Shown piece by piece: positions 1 through 8,321 of a DNA stretch of 64,000 nucleotides; positions within the stretch are counted from its first letter, which is position 1, and every line of letters begins with the position of its first letter. The translations under genes were made by a program, and so were the position numbers. A model generated the notes under the pieces. It was given only the letters and a program-made list of their open reading frames with translations, was not told the origin of the DNA and did not search any database. The DNA is from Peribacillus frigoritolerans (GTDB lineage Bacteria > Bacillota > Bacilli > Bacillales > DSM-1321). The DNA is taken from NCBI RefSeq assembly GCF_030676415.1, contig NZ_JAUUTW010000021.1, forward strand, positions 37,980 to 101,979, written 5' to 3'.

Positions 1-100
1 CTTTTTCCAATATAAACCATCAAACTTACCTATAAAGGGTTCCGCCAAGGTCCTACCAACAAAAAGCGGAAAACATACTCTAAGCGAAATTCGACATAAA

Positions 101-139
101 AAAAGCCGATTTCCCTCCTCTAAGGAAATTCGGCTTTTT
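101..139 (-). terminator. Rho-independent terminator
   Basis: A stem built from AAAAGCCGA and its complement TCGGCTTTT, closed by a short loop, is followed by a T-run when read on the minus strand. It lies about 185 nt past the stop of the secreted protein gene at 323 and probably ends that transcript. No gene is evident between the two. Confidence 0.7.
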
Positions 140-322
140 CATCAACTTGAAATAGGTTCTAGGTATACGCTCCTCAGCACCTGCCCAAGCCCGGAAAATT
201 TCCGCCTTACGACAGCTTGTGCTTGAGTGGCAGTTGCGACAAAAAACCACTATTCTCCCATTCCTTCTAAATCGATGAGAGTGATTTTGAAACTCCTTCA
301 CCTGGTCATTGGCAATCTCCCG

Positions 323-928
323 TTATTTGATTTCGATCGCCGAAGCCTTGTTGTCCCAATCCGAAGCCATATTAGCAGTTTTACCATACCAATCGGAGTG
401 TCTAAAGGAGACTCCTCTGCCATACCCTTGAGATGAAGTATGCTCCCACAGCGTCGTCGAATAGCTTGAAGAAGGTGACGCCGTACTTAAGGAGGAAATT
501 CTGTCATTCCAGCTGGAAGACAAGTTTGTAAACCCGTCTCTCCAATAAATATAATTCCCACCTTTATATTTATACTCATAGAAATCGGTACAACAAGAAC
601 CGCTACCCATGGTAGTGACTTTGTTTTGAAGCCTCTGTTTATCTTTTTCGATAAATGCCTGCAAAGTTTCCCTGCTTGTAAATCCATACGCCAACCAATC
701 GCCCTCTTTATTCTGTTTAGGTAGAACCATGGTTACTTTTATTTCTTTGTTAGATATGTTGCTCACTTTGGCCTGGGAATCCACATCTTTTCCATCCACA
801 TTTAAATAGTGGAACGATTTAATCGTATAATCCTTTTCTGCATTCGTCGCGGCCTTCGATACTGGTGTAAATCCCATGACAACGAAAAGACAACATATTA
901 TTACGGAAAGACAAAGTTTTACTCGCAA
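323..928 (-). CDS. Secreted beta/gamma-crystallin-like protein
   Basis: The start is chosen as TTG at 928, because GGGAGTGGAG sits just upstream and the product then opens directly with a signal peptide (RVKLC, a hydrophobic core, then a VSKA-A cleavage site). An in-frame TTG at 985 and an ATG at 943 lack a ribosome binding site. The mature part is about 175 residues. Its C-terminal half has two repeats that each contain aromatic/glycine-rich strands and end in NDRISS and DNKASA. These fit the N/D-N/D-X-X-S/T-S calcium motif of beta/gamma-crystallin Greek keys and resemble peptidase-inhibitor I36 proteins. A vicinal CC pair precedes the first repeat. It is probably exported, with an inhibitor or envelope-stress role by family analogy only; no partner genes are adjacent. 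Confidence 0.6.
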   Translation of the reverse strand: MRVKLCLSVIICCLFVVMGFTPVSKAATNAEKDYTIKSFHYLNVDGKDVDSQAKVSNISNKEIKVTMVLPKQNKEGDWLAYGFTSRETLQAFIEKDKQRLQNKVTTMGSGSCCTDFYEYKYKGGNYIYWRDGFTNLSSSWNDRISSLSTASPSSSYSTTLWEHTSSQGYGRGVSFRHSDWYGKTANMASDWDNKASAIEIK

Positions 929-1642
929 TTTCTCCACTCCCATATTATTGAAATTTAGATGCTTTGACCGGAAAAAGTGAATCAATGTTGACTGCCCCTG
1001 CGTAAATTCTTGACGGAACAGCCGATACCGACTTGTACACTAATGGCTGAATTCCACTTTTATTACATATTTCCTCCTTCCTTCTTCGCTCCCAGCCGTT
1101 TTTACGAAATGTGTCAAAGGATGATTCTCCTCCAGTCTAAATTGTATATTATTTACATACAAGTATATATTTTCCTATATTGTGAGTTGGGTAAATAGTT
1201 TGACCATACAAAATTCAAGTTGAACCTGACTCCTTTTAAAGAACTTTAAAAGGAGATACCACAATTTAAGCAGTGCCTTCTTTAATAGTAAATCTCAATG
1301 ACTTTATTGTTTCTTTTCACAACTTACATTTTTTAATTTGTACATCTGCCATCTATGTTCCAAAACTCGTACTTTTCTGAACACATGTCACAACGCTTTG
1401 AATATTTCTTTTTTTGTTACTATTCACGTTGTAAAACCCTGTTCATTATTCTACGTCCAATACCTATTAAAATTTGCCTTATTTAGATTTGAAACTAATT
1501 GATCAAACTAATACAAGAAATCTTGATAAATGAATAAATAGAAAGGGCATGTTTTGAAAAAGAATTAATCAAAACATGCCCTAATACTATTTAACTGGAT
1601 TATTCTTTTATAAAAAAGATTAATAATTTTTGTGTTCCTTAA
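929..1642. other. Intergenic, no gene seen
   Basis: About 700 bases of AT-rich sequence. It includes the likely promoter region of the secreted protein and a strong hairpin at 1544-1582. No frame with a ribosome binding site or recognisable protein was found on either strand; the 62-residue open frame at 1010-1198 looks like chance. Confidence 0.6.
1544..1582. terminator. Long hairpin, terminator-like
   Basis: Fourteen bases, AGGGCATGTTTTGA, are repeated inverted about 11 nt later. There is no strong T-run on either side. It lies 60 nt beyond the broken IS1182-type transposase and might be that element's own 3' hairpin or an older chromosomal terminator. The second copy of the element, at 53.4 kb, also has a hairpin close to its right end. 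Confidence 0.45.
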
Positions 1643-1852
1643 TCAACTAACGCACTTAACTAAAATAACTGGATCAATACTTGGGCGTCCTACCTCTGAA
1701 TACATATCTTTCACCAAGTCATAAATGAAAGTGAAGTCAATGGCAGCCTCCATTTTACGAACCAAATGGTTCGGTGGCACCAGTTGATCTAAAGTAATCA
1801 TTTCAAGTTGATCTCGCTGAATAGAATCATGTTTAGAAAGCATCCTCATCAC
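1643..1852 (-). pseudogene. IS1182-family transposase, N-terminal fragment
   Basis: The 69-residue frame carries the typical N terminus of IS1182/DUF772 transposases: DQLVPPNHLVRKMEAAIDF, then GRPSIDPVILVK. It stops there, where an intact family member continues for more than 400 further residues, so the DDE catalytic domain is absent. The same N terminus recurs at 52871-53128 in a second remnant. The likely start is the ATG after GAGGTG, as in the other copy. It is non-functional. Confidence 0.85.
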
Positions 1853-2115
1853 CTCAAGTTTTAATCCTTCTATTTTAAAACAAAAATGACTCCAGGCAAA
1901 AGTGTTCTATCTAAAAGGTAAGACAAAGTTGATTGGAACGGAAGGTACGAGACTCCTGCGGGAAAAGCGCGTCTAGGGGAGACCCCGCAGGCGAAAGCCG
2001 AGGAGGCTCCCCGACCGCCCGCGGAAAGCGAGTGCCTGGAGTGGAAATCAACGTCCAAATTGTACAAGCCATAAAAATAGACAAACTCGATTTTCATCGA
2101 GTTTGTCTACAGTCT
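1643..2115 (-). mobile_element. IS1182-type remnant, copy A (left end)
   Basis: Read on the minus strand, the element begins AGACTGTAGACAA at 2115. It has a perfect hairpin at 2078-2109, a GC-rich folded core at about 1935-2060, and then the transposase start. The same order and sequence occur at 52598 (copy B) and 63873 (copy C). The left end directly abuts the 44-bp terminator palindrome at 2116-2159. No right-end match to copy B's CTACAAACTG is visible, so the right boundary is lost or further away. Confidence 0.75.
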
Positions 2116-2159
2116 GAAACGAACAAAAGGAAGCCTTTAGGCTTCCTTTTGTTCGTTTC
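2116..2159 (-). terminator. Perfect 44-bp hairpin at IS boundary
   Basis: GAAACGAACAAAAGGAAGCC and its exact complement flank a TTTA loop. It lies about 100 nt downstream of the small gene at 2259-2555 and was presumably its terminator. The IS1182-type left end starts at the very next base on the minus strand, so any original T-run on that side was replaced by the insertion. Confidence 0.75.
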
Positions 2160-2258
2160 ACTTTTTAGTTCCTTCCTTCAGTTATATATAAGTCGAAACC
2201 ATGGAGATTATTATTTGTTTATATTAGTCAGAATTTTTGGTTCGGGTCTGATTCCAAT

Positions 2259-2555
2259 TTATTTGTTTGTCAAAGGATTTTTATCAGGTACTAATTCCTT
2301 TGAAAACTCTGTTATAGCAGCTACTTTCGGCATTTGGCCAACTGTACGTGTTCGAATATTATTCATTACATTTTGAACAGGAAGCAGCATATTTCTGTTC
2401 CTGTTTCTTCTTAATCCATAAGCAGCTGCACTAACTCCCAAACCTAATAAAGACGCCCACATCATACCTCTTCTATTATTACTATTTCTACCAAACCTGT
2501 TTAACAGATTTTTCTTTCTCCCTGTATTCAAAAGCATAGATACCCAATTATTCAT
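2259..2555 (-). CDS. Small basic protein, DUF3918/YrzQ-like
   Basis: A 98-residue protein. An Arg/Asn-rich N-terminal third is followed by one short hydrophobic helix (MMWASLLGLGVSAAAYGL), RRNRNRN, and a hydrophilic tail. The Gly/Ala helix followed by basic residues resembles the short YrzQ/DUF3918 proteins of bacilli, but this one is longer; the assignment is a resemblance only. It is probably membrane-associated. It stands alone, followed by the hairpin at 2116-2159. Confidence 0.5.
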   Translation of the reverse strand: MNNWVSMLLNTGRKKNLLNRFGRNSNNRRGMMWASLLGLGVSAAAYGLRRNRNRNMLLPVQNVMNNIRTRTVGQMPKVAAITEFSKELVPDKNPLTNK

Positions 2556-2715
2556 TTTTTAGACACTTCCTCTATATAAATTTGGAAAGCAAAATTTTTC
2601 CCTTCCATCATCTAATATTTGTTTTTAAGGGTTTGATGATGCTGGCAATGTTTTGTTATAGAACCATGCCATTTTTTCTTTACGATGACTGTCTGGTTCT
2701 CGTTCCATCAAAAAA

Positions 2716-2739
2716 CCTGCAACTTTTATAAGTTACAGG
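2716..2739 (-). terminator. Rho-independent terminator
   Basis: CCTGTAACTT and its near complement AAGTTGCAGG flank a four-base ATAA-type loop, and TTTTTT follows on the minus strand. It lies 17 nt past the stop of the gene at 2756-2968. Confidence 0.75.
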
Positions 2740-2755
2740 GAAAAAATTAAGTGTT

Positions 2756-2968
2756 TTATTCAGATTTTTGGGCTAAAAATGCACTTTGCACTTGGCTTAC
2801 TGCTGTTTGAGCTTGCGCAATCTCATTAGTAGCTTGTTTAATTGCCTCTTGAGCTAAAGTTGGGTCTGAAGATGATTTCTCAATTGCTTGAGTAAGTAAA
2901 CTTTCTGTAAGGGTCACATTTGCTTTAGCTTGATTTAATTGGTTTACATCAATTTGATTTTGAGCCAC
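2756..2968 (-). CDS. Small helical protein of unknown function
   Basis: A 70-residue protein, almost entirely predicted helix, rich in Ala, Gln and Ser with heptad-like spacing (LNQAKANVTLTESLLTQAI). It has no signal peptide and no cysteine. AAGGGGAG lies about 8 nt before the ATG and a clear terminator follows, so it is a real monocistronic gene. I do not recognise the family. The amphipathic repeat could form a coiled coil. Confidence 0.6.
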   Translation of the reverse strand: MAQNQIDVNQLNQAKANVTLTESLLTQAIEKSSSDPTLAQEAIKQATNEIAQAQTAVSQVQSAFLAQKSE

Positions 2969-3321
2969 TAGGATCTCCCCTTGTTATTATTTAAATTACT
3001 TTTATATCTTTACCTAGTCAGTCTTTTTATAACCGGGAATAACAAAAAAAAATGTTGGTTTTATTTAAGCAATTTTTTCTCTTCCTATATATGTACAAGC
3101 AGGTGATTTCAGAATGAGGCTGAGATTTGTAATTAGTTGAAAGCAACCTTTTTAAAAAGAGGCGTGACAAGTTGAATTTCCCTTTAGTCTACATATACAT
3201 ATAAAATCTCCTTTTACCGCATTACGTTTGATAAATTTTTGGGTGAATTTTAGGAGGCATGTATCTGCCTCCTATGTTTTTTAGATCGAATCAAATAACC
3301 CATGAACAATGGATCATACAA
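2969..3321. other. Intergenic with one hairpin
   Basis: About 350 bases with no supported gene. It contains the upstream region of the 2756-2968 gene and the hairpin at 3251-3274, which lies beyond the end of the DUF421 gene. Confidence 0.6.
3251..3274. terminator. Hairpin, probable terminator of the spoVA operon
   Basis: TAGGAGGCA and TGCCTCCTA form a 9-bp stem with a 6-nt loop. The T-rich flank is on the plus side (TGTTTTTTAG), so as a minus-strand terminator it is atypical. Its place, 50 nt past the last gene of the operon, is the main reason for the call. Confidence 0.45.
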
Positions 3322-4182
3322 TCAACTTTTTAAGATATGCGTAACGTTATCAATCGCTTTTTGTAGTTTTTCACTGTTTTTTTCATATATCTGCTTGGCT
3401 TCTTTATTTTCTGTTCCTAATGCAAATAGTTCTAAGTCTGCTTGGCATTTTTTCATAGTCGAAAGAAGTAAAGGCCTTTCTTGAGGAGATGGTACTTGCA
3501 ATATATCATCAAAAAGATCCACCGTTAGTTCTCCATAAGAATTTATTTGTCCAAGAAAGACATTTTCAATGGTGACCCCTAATTTTTCTAATTCAGTATG
3601 TAACCAACCTCGACTTCGTCCAATCGTCGCAAGTGGTTCATCCAATATTTCCCCATCCATTATGACGGTTTGAGGCTCTTTGACTGAAGCAACCACCAAG
3701 TTTAAATCCTTTGCTGTTAATGGCTGGTTCTCTTTCTTTAACATAACGGATAAATCTCCGGTTGCCTCTAATACCGCAAATTCCACATCAGACACCTGAA
3801 AAGCATCCTTCTTTCGAAGTAACTCTAACAATTCATCCGTTGTATATCTTTCCTTCTTCAAGTTATCTTCCATGATTTTTCCATCTTTGATAAAAACCGT
3901 TCCTTTCCCTTCTACAAGGTCCCGAACTATCTTGCTTTTCAAAGAAATAACTCCAATTAAAAAAGATATTGCCGCAGTAGTTACAATTCCTATAACTCCC
4001 ACTGAAATATTTCGTTCAAGTCCCGTAATCACTTCTGCCCCAATACTACCTATAGTTATACCAACTACATACTCAAAGTAAGACAGTTGAGATAGCTGCT
4101 TTTTACCTAACAATTTAGTTACTAAAAAAAGGATAACGAGAAACAACAAAGCACGGATAAATACATCTAACCAATCAGGCAT
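3322..4182 (-). CDS. DUF421 (YetF-type) membrane protein
   Basis: A 286-residue protein with three hydrophobic segments in the first 80 residues, containing the family signature GKKQLSQLSYFEYVVGITIG, then a soluble C-terminal region. This matches DUF421/YetF. Known role: in the spoVA2mob heat-resistance operon of Bacillus, DUF421 proteins are encoded with SpoVAC/D/Eb and DUF1657 and are thought to sit in the spore inner membrane. Here it is the last gene of a four-gene operon, 29 nt after the DUF1657 gene. That context favours a spore role over the vegetative YetF paralogues. Confidence 0.85.
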   Translation of the reverse strand: MPDWLDVFIRALLFLVILFLVTKLLGKKQLSQLSYFEYVVGITIGSIGAEVITGLERNISVGVIGIVTTAAISFLIGVISLKSKIVRDLVEGKGTVFIKDGKIMEDNLKKERYTTDELLELLRKKDAFQVSDVEFAVLEATGDLSVMLKKENQPLTAKDLNLVVASVKEPQTVIMDGEILDEPLATIGRSRGWLHTELEKLGVTIENVFLGQINSYGELTVDLFDDILQVPSPQERPLLLSTMKKCQADLELFALGTENKEAKQIYEKNSEKLQKAIDNVTHILKS

Positions 4183-4211
4183 TATATAACCCCTCCTTTT
4201 TATACGTTATT

Positions 4212-4418
4212 TTAAAACCCTTTATACTGGAATTCCTCATTCTCCAATTCTCCTACCCTTTTTTTCAAATCTGTTACTATTTCGTTCACAGCTATCATCG
4301 TTTCATGCAAGATTTGTTTGGATTCGTTTTCTTGAGTCCTTAATGCTAAACTCGATAGACTGGCTTCTACGCCTTTTAGGCTTGCAAGACATTGCTTTAC
4401 TTCCGATCCGATGGTCAT
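4212..4418 (-). CDS. DUF1657 protein
   Basis: A 68-residue soluble helical protein (TIGSEVKQCLASLKGVEASL and a C-terminal KKRVGELENEE), matching DUF1657, a family found almost only in spore formers and usually beside spoVA genes. AGGGAGG is placed 5-7 nt before the ATG. It lies 13 nt after spoVAEb and 29 nt before the DUF421 gene, so the four genes are surely cotranscribed. The molecular function is unknown. Confidence 0.85.
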   Translation of the reverse strand: MTIGSEVKQCLASLKGVEASLSSLALRTQENESKQILHETMIAVNEIVTDLKKRVGELENEEFQYKGF

Positions 4419-4431
4419 CTTACATCCTCCC

Positions 4432-4782
4432 TTATCCCTTTGGTTTAAAAATCAAGGCTCCTAACATGCCAAAAATAATGGCAGCTGAAATGCCGGCACT
4501 TGTCACTTCAAACATTCCTGTAAGTACACCGACTAACCCGTGTTTTTCGGCTTCTTGCATGGCCCCATGTACAAGAGAGTTCCCAAAGCTTGTAATAGGA
4601 ACGGTAGCTCCTGCACCAGCAAAATCAATTAACGGTTCATATAAACCAACCCCATCTAATATCGCACCAATCACGACAAGGGTACTTAACGTATGTCCCG
4701 GCGTAAGTTTAAACACGTCAAACATAATTTGCCCAATGACACAAATCAAACCACCTACGACAAATGCCCAAAAATAGATCAT
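4432..4782 (-). CDS. spoVAE: Stage V sporulation protein AE, SpoVAEb type
   Basis: A 116-residue protein with three to four hydrophobic segments and the family motifs [25 protein letters not shown] and GNSLVHGAM. It matches SpoVAEb in length and sequence. Family knowledge: it is part of the SpoVA channel that moves dipicolinic acid (DPA) into the forespore and out during germination. It starts 2 nt after spoVAD ends. SpoVAC, the channel subunit usually encoded just upstream of spoVAD, is missing from this cluster. Confidence 0.9.
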   Translation of the reverse strand: MIYFWAFVVGGLICVIGQIMFDVFKLTPGHTLSTLVVIGAILDGVGLYEPLIDFAGAGATVPITSFGNSLVHGAMQEAEKHGLVGVLTGMFEVTSAGISAAIIFGMLGALIFKPKG

Positions 4783-4784
4783 GT

Positions 4785-5798
4785 CTATTGTTCACCCCCG
4801 TATTCAATTGACACCGCATGGGCGATACAAGGAATCGTTTCATTTTGCTGAAAGGATAAGGGGGATAATAAGGCACCTGTTGCCACCACTAACATTCTTT
4901 TAAATTCACCTTTTTTCATTCGGTTTACTAAATGACCATAGACTACTGTTGCTGAACATCCTGCACCACTACCACCTGCCAAAACCGGTTGTCCTTCCCG
5001 ATAAATCATTAATCCGCAGTCCTGAAACTGATCTTCACTAATAGAGGTTCCATGCTTTTTAAATAAATCAAGGGACACTTCATGGCCAATCTGACCAAGA
5101 TCCCCGGTAACAATTAAATCGTAATAAGATGGATCAATGTTCCGTTCCTTTAAATGAGCTTCAATGGTATCAACGGCAGCTGGAGCCATGGCTCCTCCCA
5201 TATTAAATGGATCCGTCAATCCCATATCGATGACACGGCCAATTGTTGCAGAAGTGACACGAGGTCCATCCCCGGAATTACTAAGTAAAGCCGCACCAGC
5301 ACCTGTCACGGTCCATTGTGCTGTAGGTGGTTTTTGTCCCCCGTATTCCGTTGGATAACGGAACTGTTTTTCAACGGCGGTATCATGACTGGAAGCCCCT
5401 GTTAACAAATATTGAGCTCCATTTGTATTGACAATATAGGCCCCTAAAGCTAATCCTTCCATCGAGGTAGAACAAGCACCAAACAACCCAAAGTAAGGGG
5501 CTCCAATTGTTCGGCTTGCGAAACTTGTCGGAGTGATCTGATTGATCAGATCTCCAGCAAGGAGAAACTGAACCTGTTCCTTTTGAATCTCCCCTTTTTC
5601 CATGGCTATTTGACAAGCTTCTTCAAAAAATATTTTATGAGCTTTTTCATAGGAATCCTGTCCAAGCCATAAATCTGCATGGAGAAGATCAAAATCTTCC
5701 GCGATAGCTCCATCTGCTTCAAATGGCCCTCCAACTGTACCTGTAGAAATAATCACGGGCTTTTGTTCGAAGACCCATGTACGATGACCTTCTAACAT
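4785..5798 (-). CDS. spoVAD: Stage V sporulation protein AD
   Basis: The start is ATG at 5798: GGGGTGG lies about 9 nt upstream and the product then begins [11 protein letters not shown], matching the N terminus of SpoVAD. The in-frame GTG at 5813 lies inside that ribosome binding site. The 337-residue protein has the thiolase-like fold of the family ([31 protein letters not shown]). SpoVAD is known to bind dipicolinic acid. It is the first gene of the operon; spoVAC, yhcN/ylaJ-like and first DUF1657 genes, which normally precede it in spoVA2-type operons, are absent. A weak sigma-G-like TGAATA lies upstream on the minus strand with a poor -10. Confidence 0.9.
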   Translation of the reverse strand: MLEGHRTWVFEQKPVIISTGTVGGPFEADGAIAEDFDLLHADLWLGQDSYEKAHKIFFEEACQIAMEKGEIQKEQVQFLLAGDLINQITPTSFASRTIGAPYFGLFGACSTSMEGLALGAYIVNTNGAQYLLTGASSHDTAVEKQFRYPTEYGGQKPPTAQWTVTGAGAALLSNSGDGPRVTSATIGRVIDMGLTDPFNMGGAMAPAAVDTIEAHLKERNIDPSYYDLIVTGDLGQIGHEVSLDLFKKHGTSISEDQFQDCGLMIYREGQPVLAGGSGAGCSATVVYGHLVNRMKKGEFKRMLVVATGALLSPLSFQQNETIPCIAHAVSIEYGGEQ

Positions 5799-6105
5799 CA
5801 CAAACCACCCCACTGTATAAGAATTGTTTTAATCAAAGCAATGATAAAGAATGGGTTGAACTTATTCAAATGGTTAATAACTTGGAAACACCGATACAAG
5901 AAATCAGAAATTTTGTATCAGACTATAAAAGGTAATAAGGTTGATAAAAAAGGGAGGAACCGCCAGAAAACCCTATATTTTTCATATTCTTATCATTCAT
6001 CTAAAACCATAACTATTCATTTTTAGTGATGGTTTGTACCAACTAAAAAATACTTATCTATAACCTTCACTAGTTCTCTCTATTTTCAATTAGATAAAGT
6101 GAATT

Positions 6106-6345
6106 TCAATAATATCCTATATATCCATAAGGGTAATAATTCGAATATGGTCTGACAAATGGGAATACAAAAACAACATATAGGAAGCTCAGTCGACGAT
6201 ATCGGCGATATCGTCGACTGCGAGGACGTCCGTAATCATCGTATTCATCTCCATAGCTCCACAAATTCTTCAGGAACTAGCATTGTCACACTTTCTTCAT
6301 CCATATCATCGATAATACCATCAACCTTAGTCGCTCAATTGTCCT
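6106..6345 (-). pseudogene. Broken gene: Arg/Tyr-rich small protein
   Basis: Two overlapping minus-strand frames give one plausible protein if joined by a single shift near 6260. The first part reads KVDGIIDDMDEESVTMLVP, an acidic beta-rich segment. The second reads YGDEYDDYGRPRSRRYRR, then a hydrophobic FLYVVFVFPF and a Tyr-rich tail ending YGYIGYY. This order resembles small Arg/Tyr-rich proteins I have seen in bacilli, but I cannot name a family. The 31-nt palindrome at 6190-6220 falls in the Arg-Tyr repeat and may be a by-product of the codon repeat. No start codon with a ribosome binding site is seen. Confidence 0.4.
6190..6220. repeat. Perfect 31-nt palindrome
   Basis: CAGTCGACGATATCG is followed, after one G, by its exact complement. 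It can form a 15-bp cruciform. It lies within the Arg-Tyr-Arg coding repeat of the broken gene at 6106-6345, where codons CGA TAT CGC CGA TAT CGT CGA produce it. Confidence 0.7.
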
Positions 6346-6706
6346 CTAACAGGGTAGTTCATATATTTCCTACATAGGGTTTTTATATCGTCAGGCTGGT
6401 ACCCCCTGATTTTGTTGAGGATTTATAGGATTGTTGTTATTGTAGTCCACTAAAAATATCTCTCCTTCATTCACGTTAGGATATTCATACTTTTTAATGT
6501 ATATCTCTCCAAAATTAATCTTGCTGCTTTAACAGATGTTGCACGAATCACAAACTTTCTATTTTTGTTTGTGAATGACAAATAAATTCATAATTTTTTT
6601 CTCAAATGCCCCTTTCCTGGGTTGGGGGGCGTTTGTTCTGGACCGAAGATGAAATGGTTTGAATAATAATCGGAGTTGGAGAGATATTATTTACTGACCT
6701 TCCATC

Positions 6707-6740
6707 ACCCCGTATCAAGCCTGAAAATTTGATATGGGGT
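6707..6740 (+). terminator. Rho-independent terminator
   Basis: ACCCCGTATCAA and its near complement TTGATATGGGGT enclose a 10-nt loop and are followed by TTTTATTT on the plus strand. No intact plus-strand gene precedes it, so it may be left from a deleted gene. Confidence 0.6.
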
Positions 6741-6924
6741 TTTATTTCTGTAGATTATTTATTAGGGGAATTTACATATAGATGATCTTTTCCCAAATAA
6801 GTTTGTAAAAGCGAATCACCTCTGTTCCTGTCTATTCCCCAAGGGTGGGTGCAGGGATCATTTATCTGTCCTGGTCCCCCGCGTAAATAGAGAACCATAG
6901 TAAAAGATGAATTAAACACTCGGT

Positions 6925-7035
6925 GTTTTGGATATTTTAACACAGAACTTTGAAATACAAGTTGGAGATAGTGTGGAGTTTGAAGGATATAGATTTAAAG
7001 TATTGGAAATTTATGGGCTCAAGATTAAAAATTGA
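6925..7035 (+). pseudogene. Fragment of a CorC/HlyC-type C-terminal domain
   Basis: A 36-codon frame reads VLDILTQNFEIQVGDSVEF and EGYRFKVLEIYGLKIKN, then a stop. The pattern GD-x-V-E-F-EGYRF-VLE-x-GLKIK is that of the CorC_HlyC transporter-associated domain that closes hemolysin-C/CorC-type membrane proteins. Nothing upstream encodes the CBS or membrane domains, so only the last third of the domain is left. A hairpin at 7181-7212 could be its old terminator. Confidence 0.55.
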
Positions 7036-7324
7036 AACTTCAATTGAGTGAGTCAATTTACTGCGTAAATCCAAGAAGATCAAAAGTATTTGTATGTATG
7101 AGTACGAATATATTTAGTAAAGAATGAACAAACTAATTACAGCGTGAGAAACTCTCTTGGTGTTCCTTTCTTTATCTAAAGATACCTTCTAATATTAATT
7201 GGGAGGTATTTTTATTTTTGTTTCTCATAAGTGATTTTGGAAAAGTCACTCATAATTACTTACATATGAGGAATGATAAAGAAAGGCCTAAAGGTCAAAT
7301 CAAATTATGAAGGGGGGGTACACC
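7036..7324. other. Intergenic with terminator-like hairpin
   Basis: About 290 bases without a gene. ATACCT and AGGTAT pair across 7181-7212 with AT-rich inner pairing and TTTTTATTTTT follows on the plus strand. The remainder is the promoter region of the lipoprotein at 7325. Confidence 0.5.
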
Positions 7325-7600
7325 ATGAATAAAAAATGGCTTCTCATGCTAATAGGGACATTTTTATCTGTTATGTTAGCAGGATGTAACGTTGATCCGG
7401 ATCCGGATCCTGCTCCACCTGAAGTAGATGCTCCGGCAGATAATGAAAACGATATACCTGACGTTGATCAAAATGATACACCTGGCGTTGATGAAAATGA
7501 TAACATGAATAAAGATGATGAAGAAGATAACGATCCAGATCCAGAAGATCCAATAGAAGATCCAGAAGATATGCAAGATGAAAATAATAGAGACGATTAA
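7325..7600 (+). CDS. Small acidic lipoprotein
   Basis: The start is ATG at 7325, nine bases after GAAGGGGGGG; an earlier in-frame ATG at 7307 overlaps that site. The signal peptide has a lipobox, VMLAGC, giving a mature protein of about 70 residues. The mature part is low complexity: DPDPDP, Asp/Glu/Asn and Pro repeats, net charge strongly negative and no other Cys. It is anchored outside the membrane, and the acidic tail could bind divalent cations. The function is unknown. The DNA is repetitive (GATCCGGATCCGGATCC), so length could vary between strains. Confidence 0.6.
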   Translation: MNKKWLLMLIGTFLSVMLAGCNVDPDPDPAPPEVDAPADNENDIPDVDQNDTPGVDENDNMNKDDEEDNDPDPEDPIEDPEDMQDENNRDD

Positions 7601-7851
7601 ATTCAGATGGTTATCTCTACTAGGGAATGTCCTTTTTAATTTTTTTACTAATACGCGCTGTAGGATTTTTAATTTCTAAAGAACCTGAAGGTCTATCTGA
7701 TTTTCAGGTTTTTTACTGCTTCCGGTATAGGGTAGCTTCAGGAAAATGCGGATTTACAACGATAAGGAAGTCTCAACCCATAAAACCCTTTCTGAATTCA
7801 CATAAAAAAATTATTAGGATATAAATAATAATAAAAGGGAGTGATGAACTG

Positions 7852-8244
7852 GTGTTAAATAAAATAGCTGCTTTTATTTTATTGTTTTCCTTGACTATTT
7901 CGACAACTGATGGTGTACGAGCTCAATCGTTATCTAATCAAAATCACAATACTGTTTTTGAATATACACCTAATTACAACAGTCTATATAGCTTTTTGAA
8001 TATAACTGAACAGGAATATACAAATTCAATTAAGGCAGGAAAAACCATGGCAGAGATTGCTAAAATTCAAGGCATTTCAAAGCAATCTCTAATTAACTTC
8101 TTAAAAAACCAGATGACTGCTCAATTAGATAAACAGCTCAATGAAGGGAAAATCAATAAAGAAACCCATGAACATATAAAAAGTAATTTAAACCCTGCTA
8201 TTGAAGACGATATTAATTTCAGATTTCAAAAACCTTCCGAATAG
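7852..8244 (+). CDS. Secreted small protein of unknown function
   Basis: Starts at GTG, with AAAAGGGAG about 10 nt before. The 130-residue product has a signal peptide ending at VRAQ, then a helical region LNITEQEYTNSIKAGKTMAE followed by IAKIQGISKQSLINFLK. This looks like repeated short helix-turn-helix units as in DUF2680-like secreted proteins of bacilli, where an IA-x-x-x-G-I-S motif recurs. The function is unknown. It is followed 32 nt later by a strong terminator and is monocistronic. Confidence 0.6.
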   Translation: MLNKIAAFILLFSLTISTTDGVRAQSLSNQNHNTVFEYTPNYNSLYSFLNITEQEYTNSIKAGKTMAEIAKIQGISKQSLINFLKNQMTAQLDKQLNEGKINKETHEHIKSNLNPAIEDDINFRFQKPSE

Positions 8245-8276
8245 ATATTAAGGTCAACAATACATAGACATTAAAT

Positions 8277-8321
8277 AGAGCTGCCCGTAGTAGTCAATAA
8301 CTGACTACTACGGGCAGCTCT
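8277..8321 (+). terminator. Rho-independent terminator
   Basis: A 20-bp perfect stem, AGAGCTGCCCGTAGTAGTCA and its complement, with a 5-nt loop, followed by ATCTTTTTT. It terminates the secreted protein gene at 7852. Confidence 0.9.

Noticed and set aside
80..301. 73-residue minus-strand frame after the secreted protein
   Set aside because: It contains the terminator hairpin and lacks a ribosome binding site.
1933..2376. 147-residue plus-strand frame across copy A of the repeat
   Set aside because: It runs through the folded IS left end and a terminator; it has no ribosome binding site and its sequence is explained by the repeat.
6755..6943. 62-residue minus-strand frame containing LRGGPGQINDPCTHPWGIDR
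   Set aside because: It reads like a protein, but no ribosome binding site precedes any start and it overlaps the CorC remnant's upstream sequence. Left out for lack of support.
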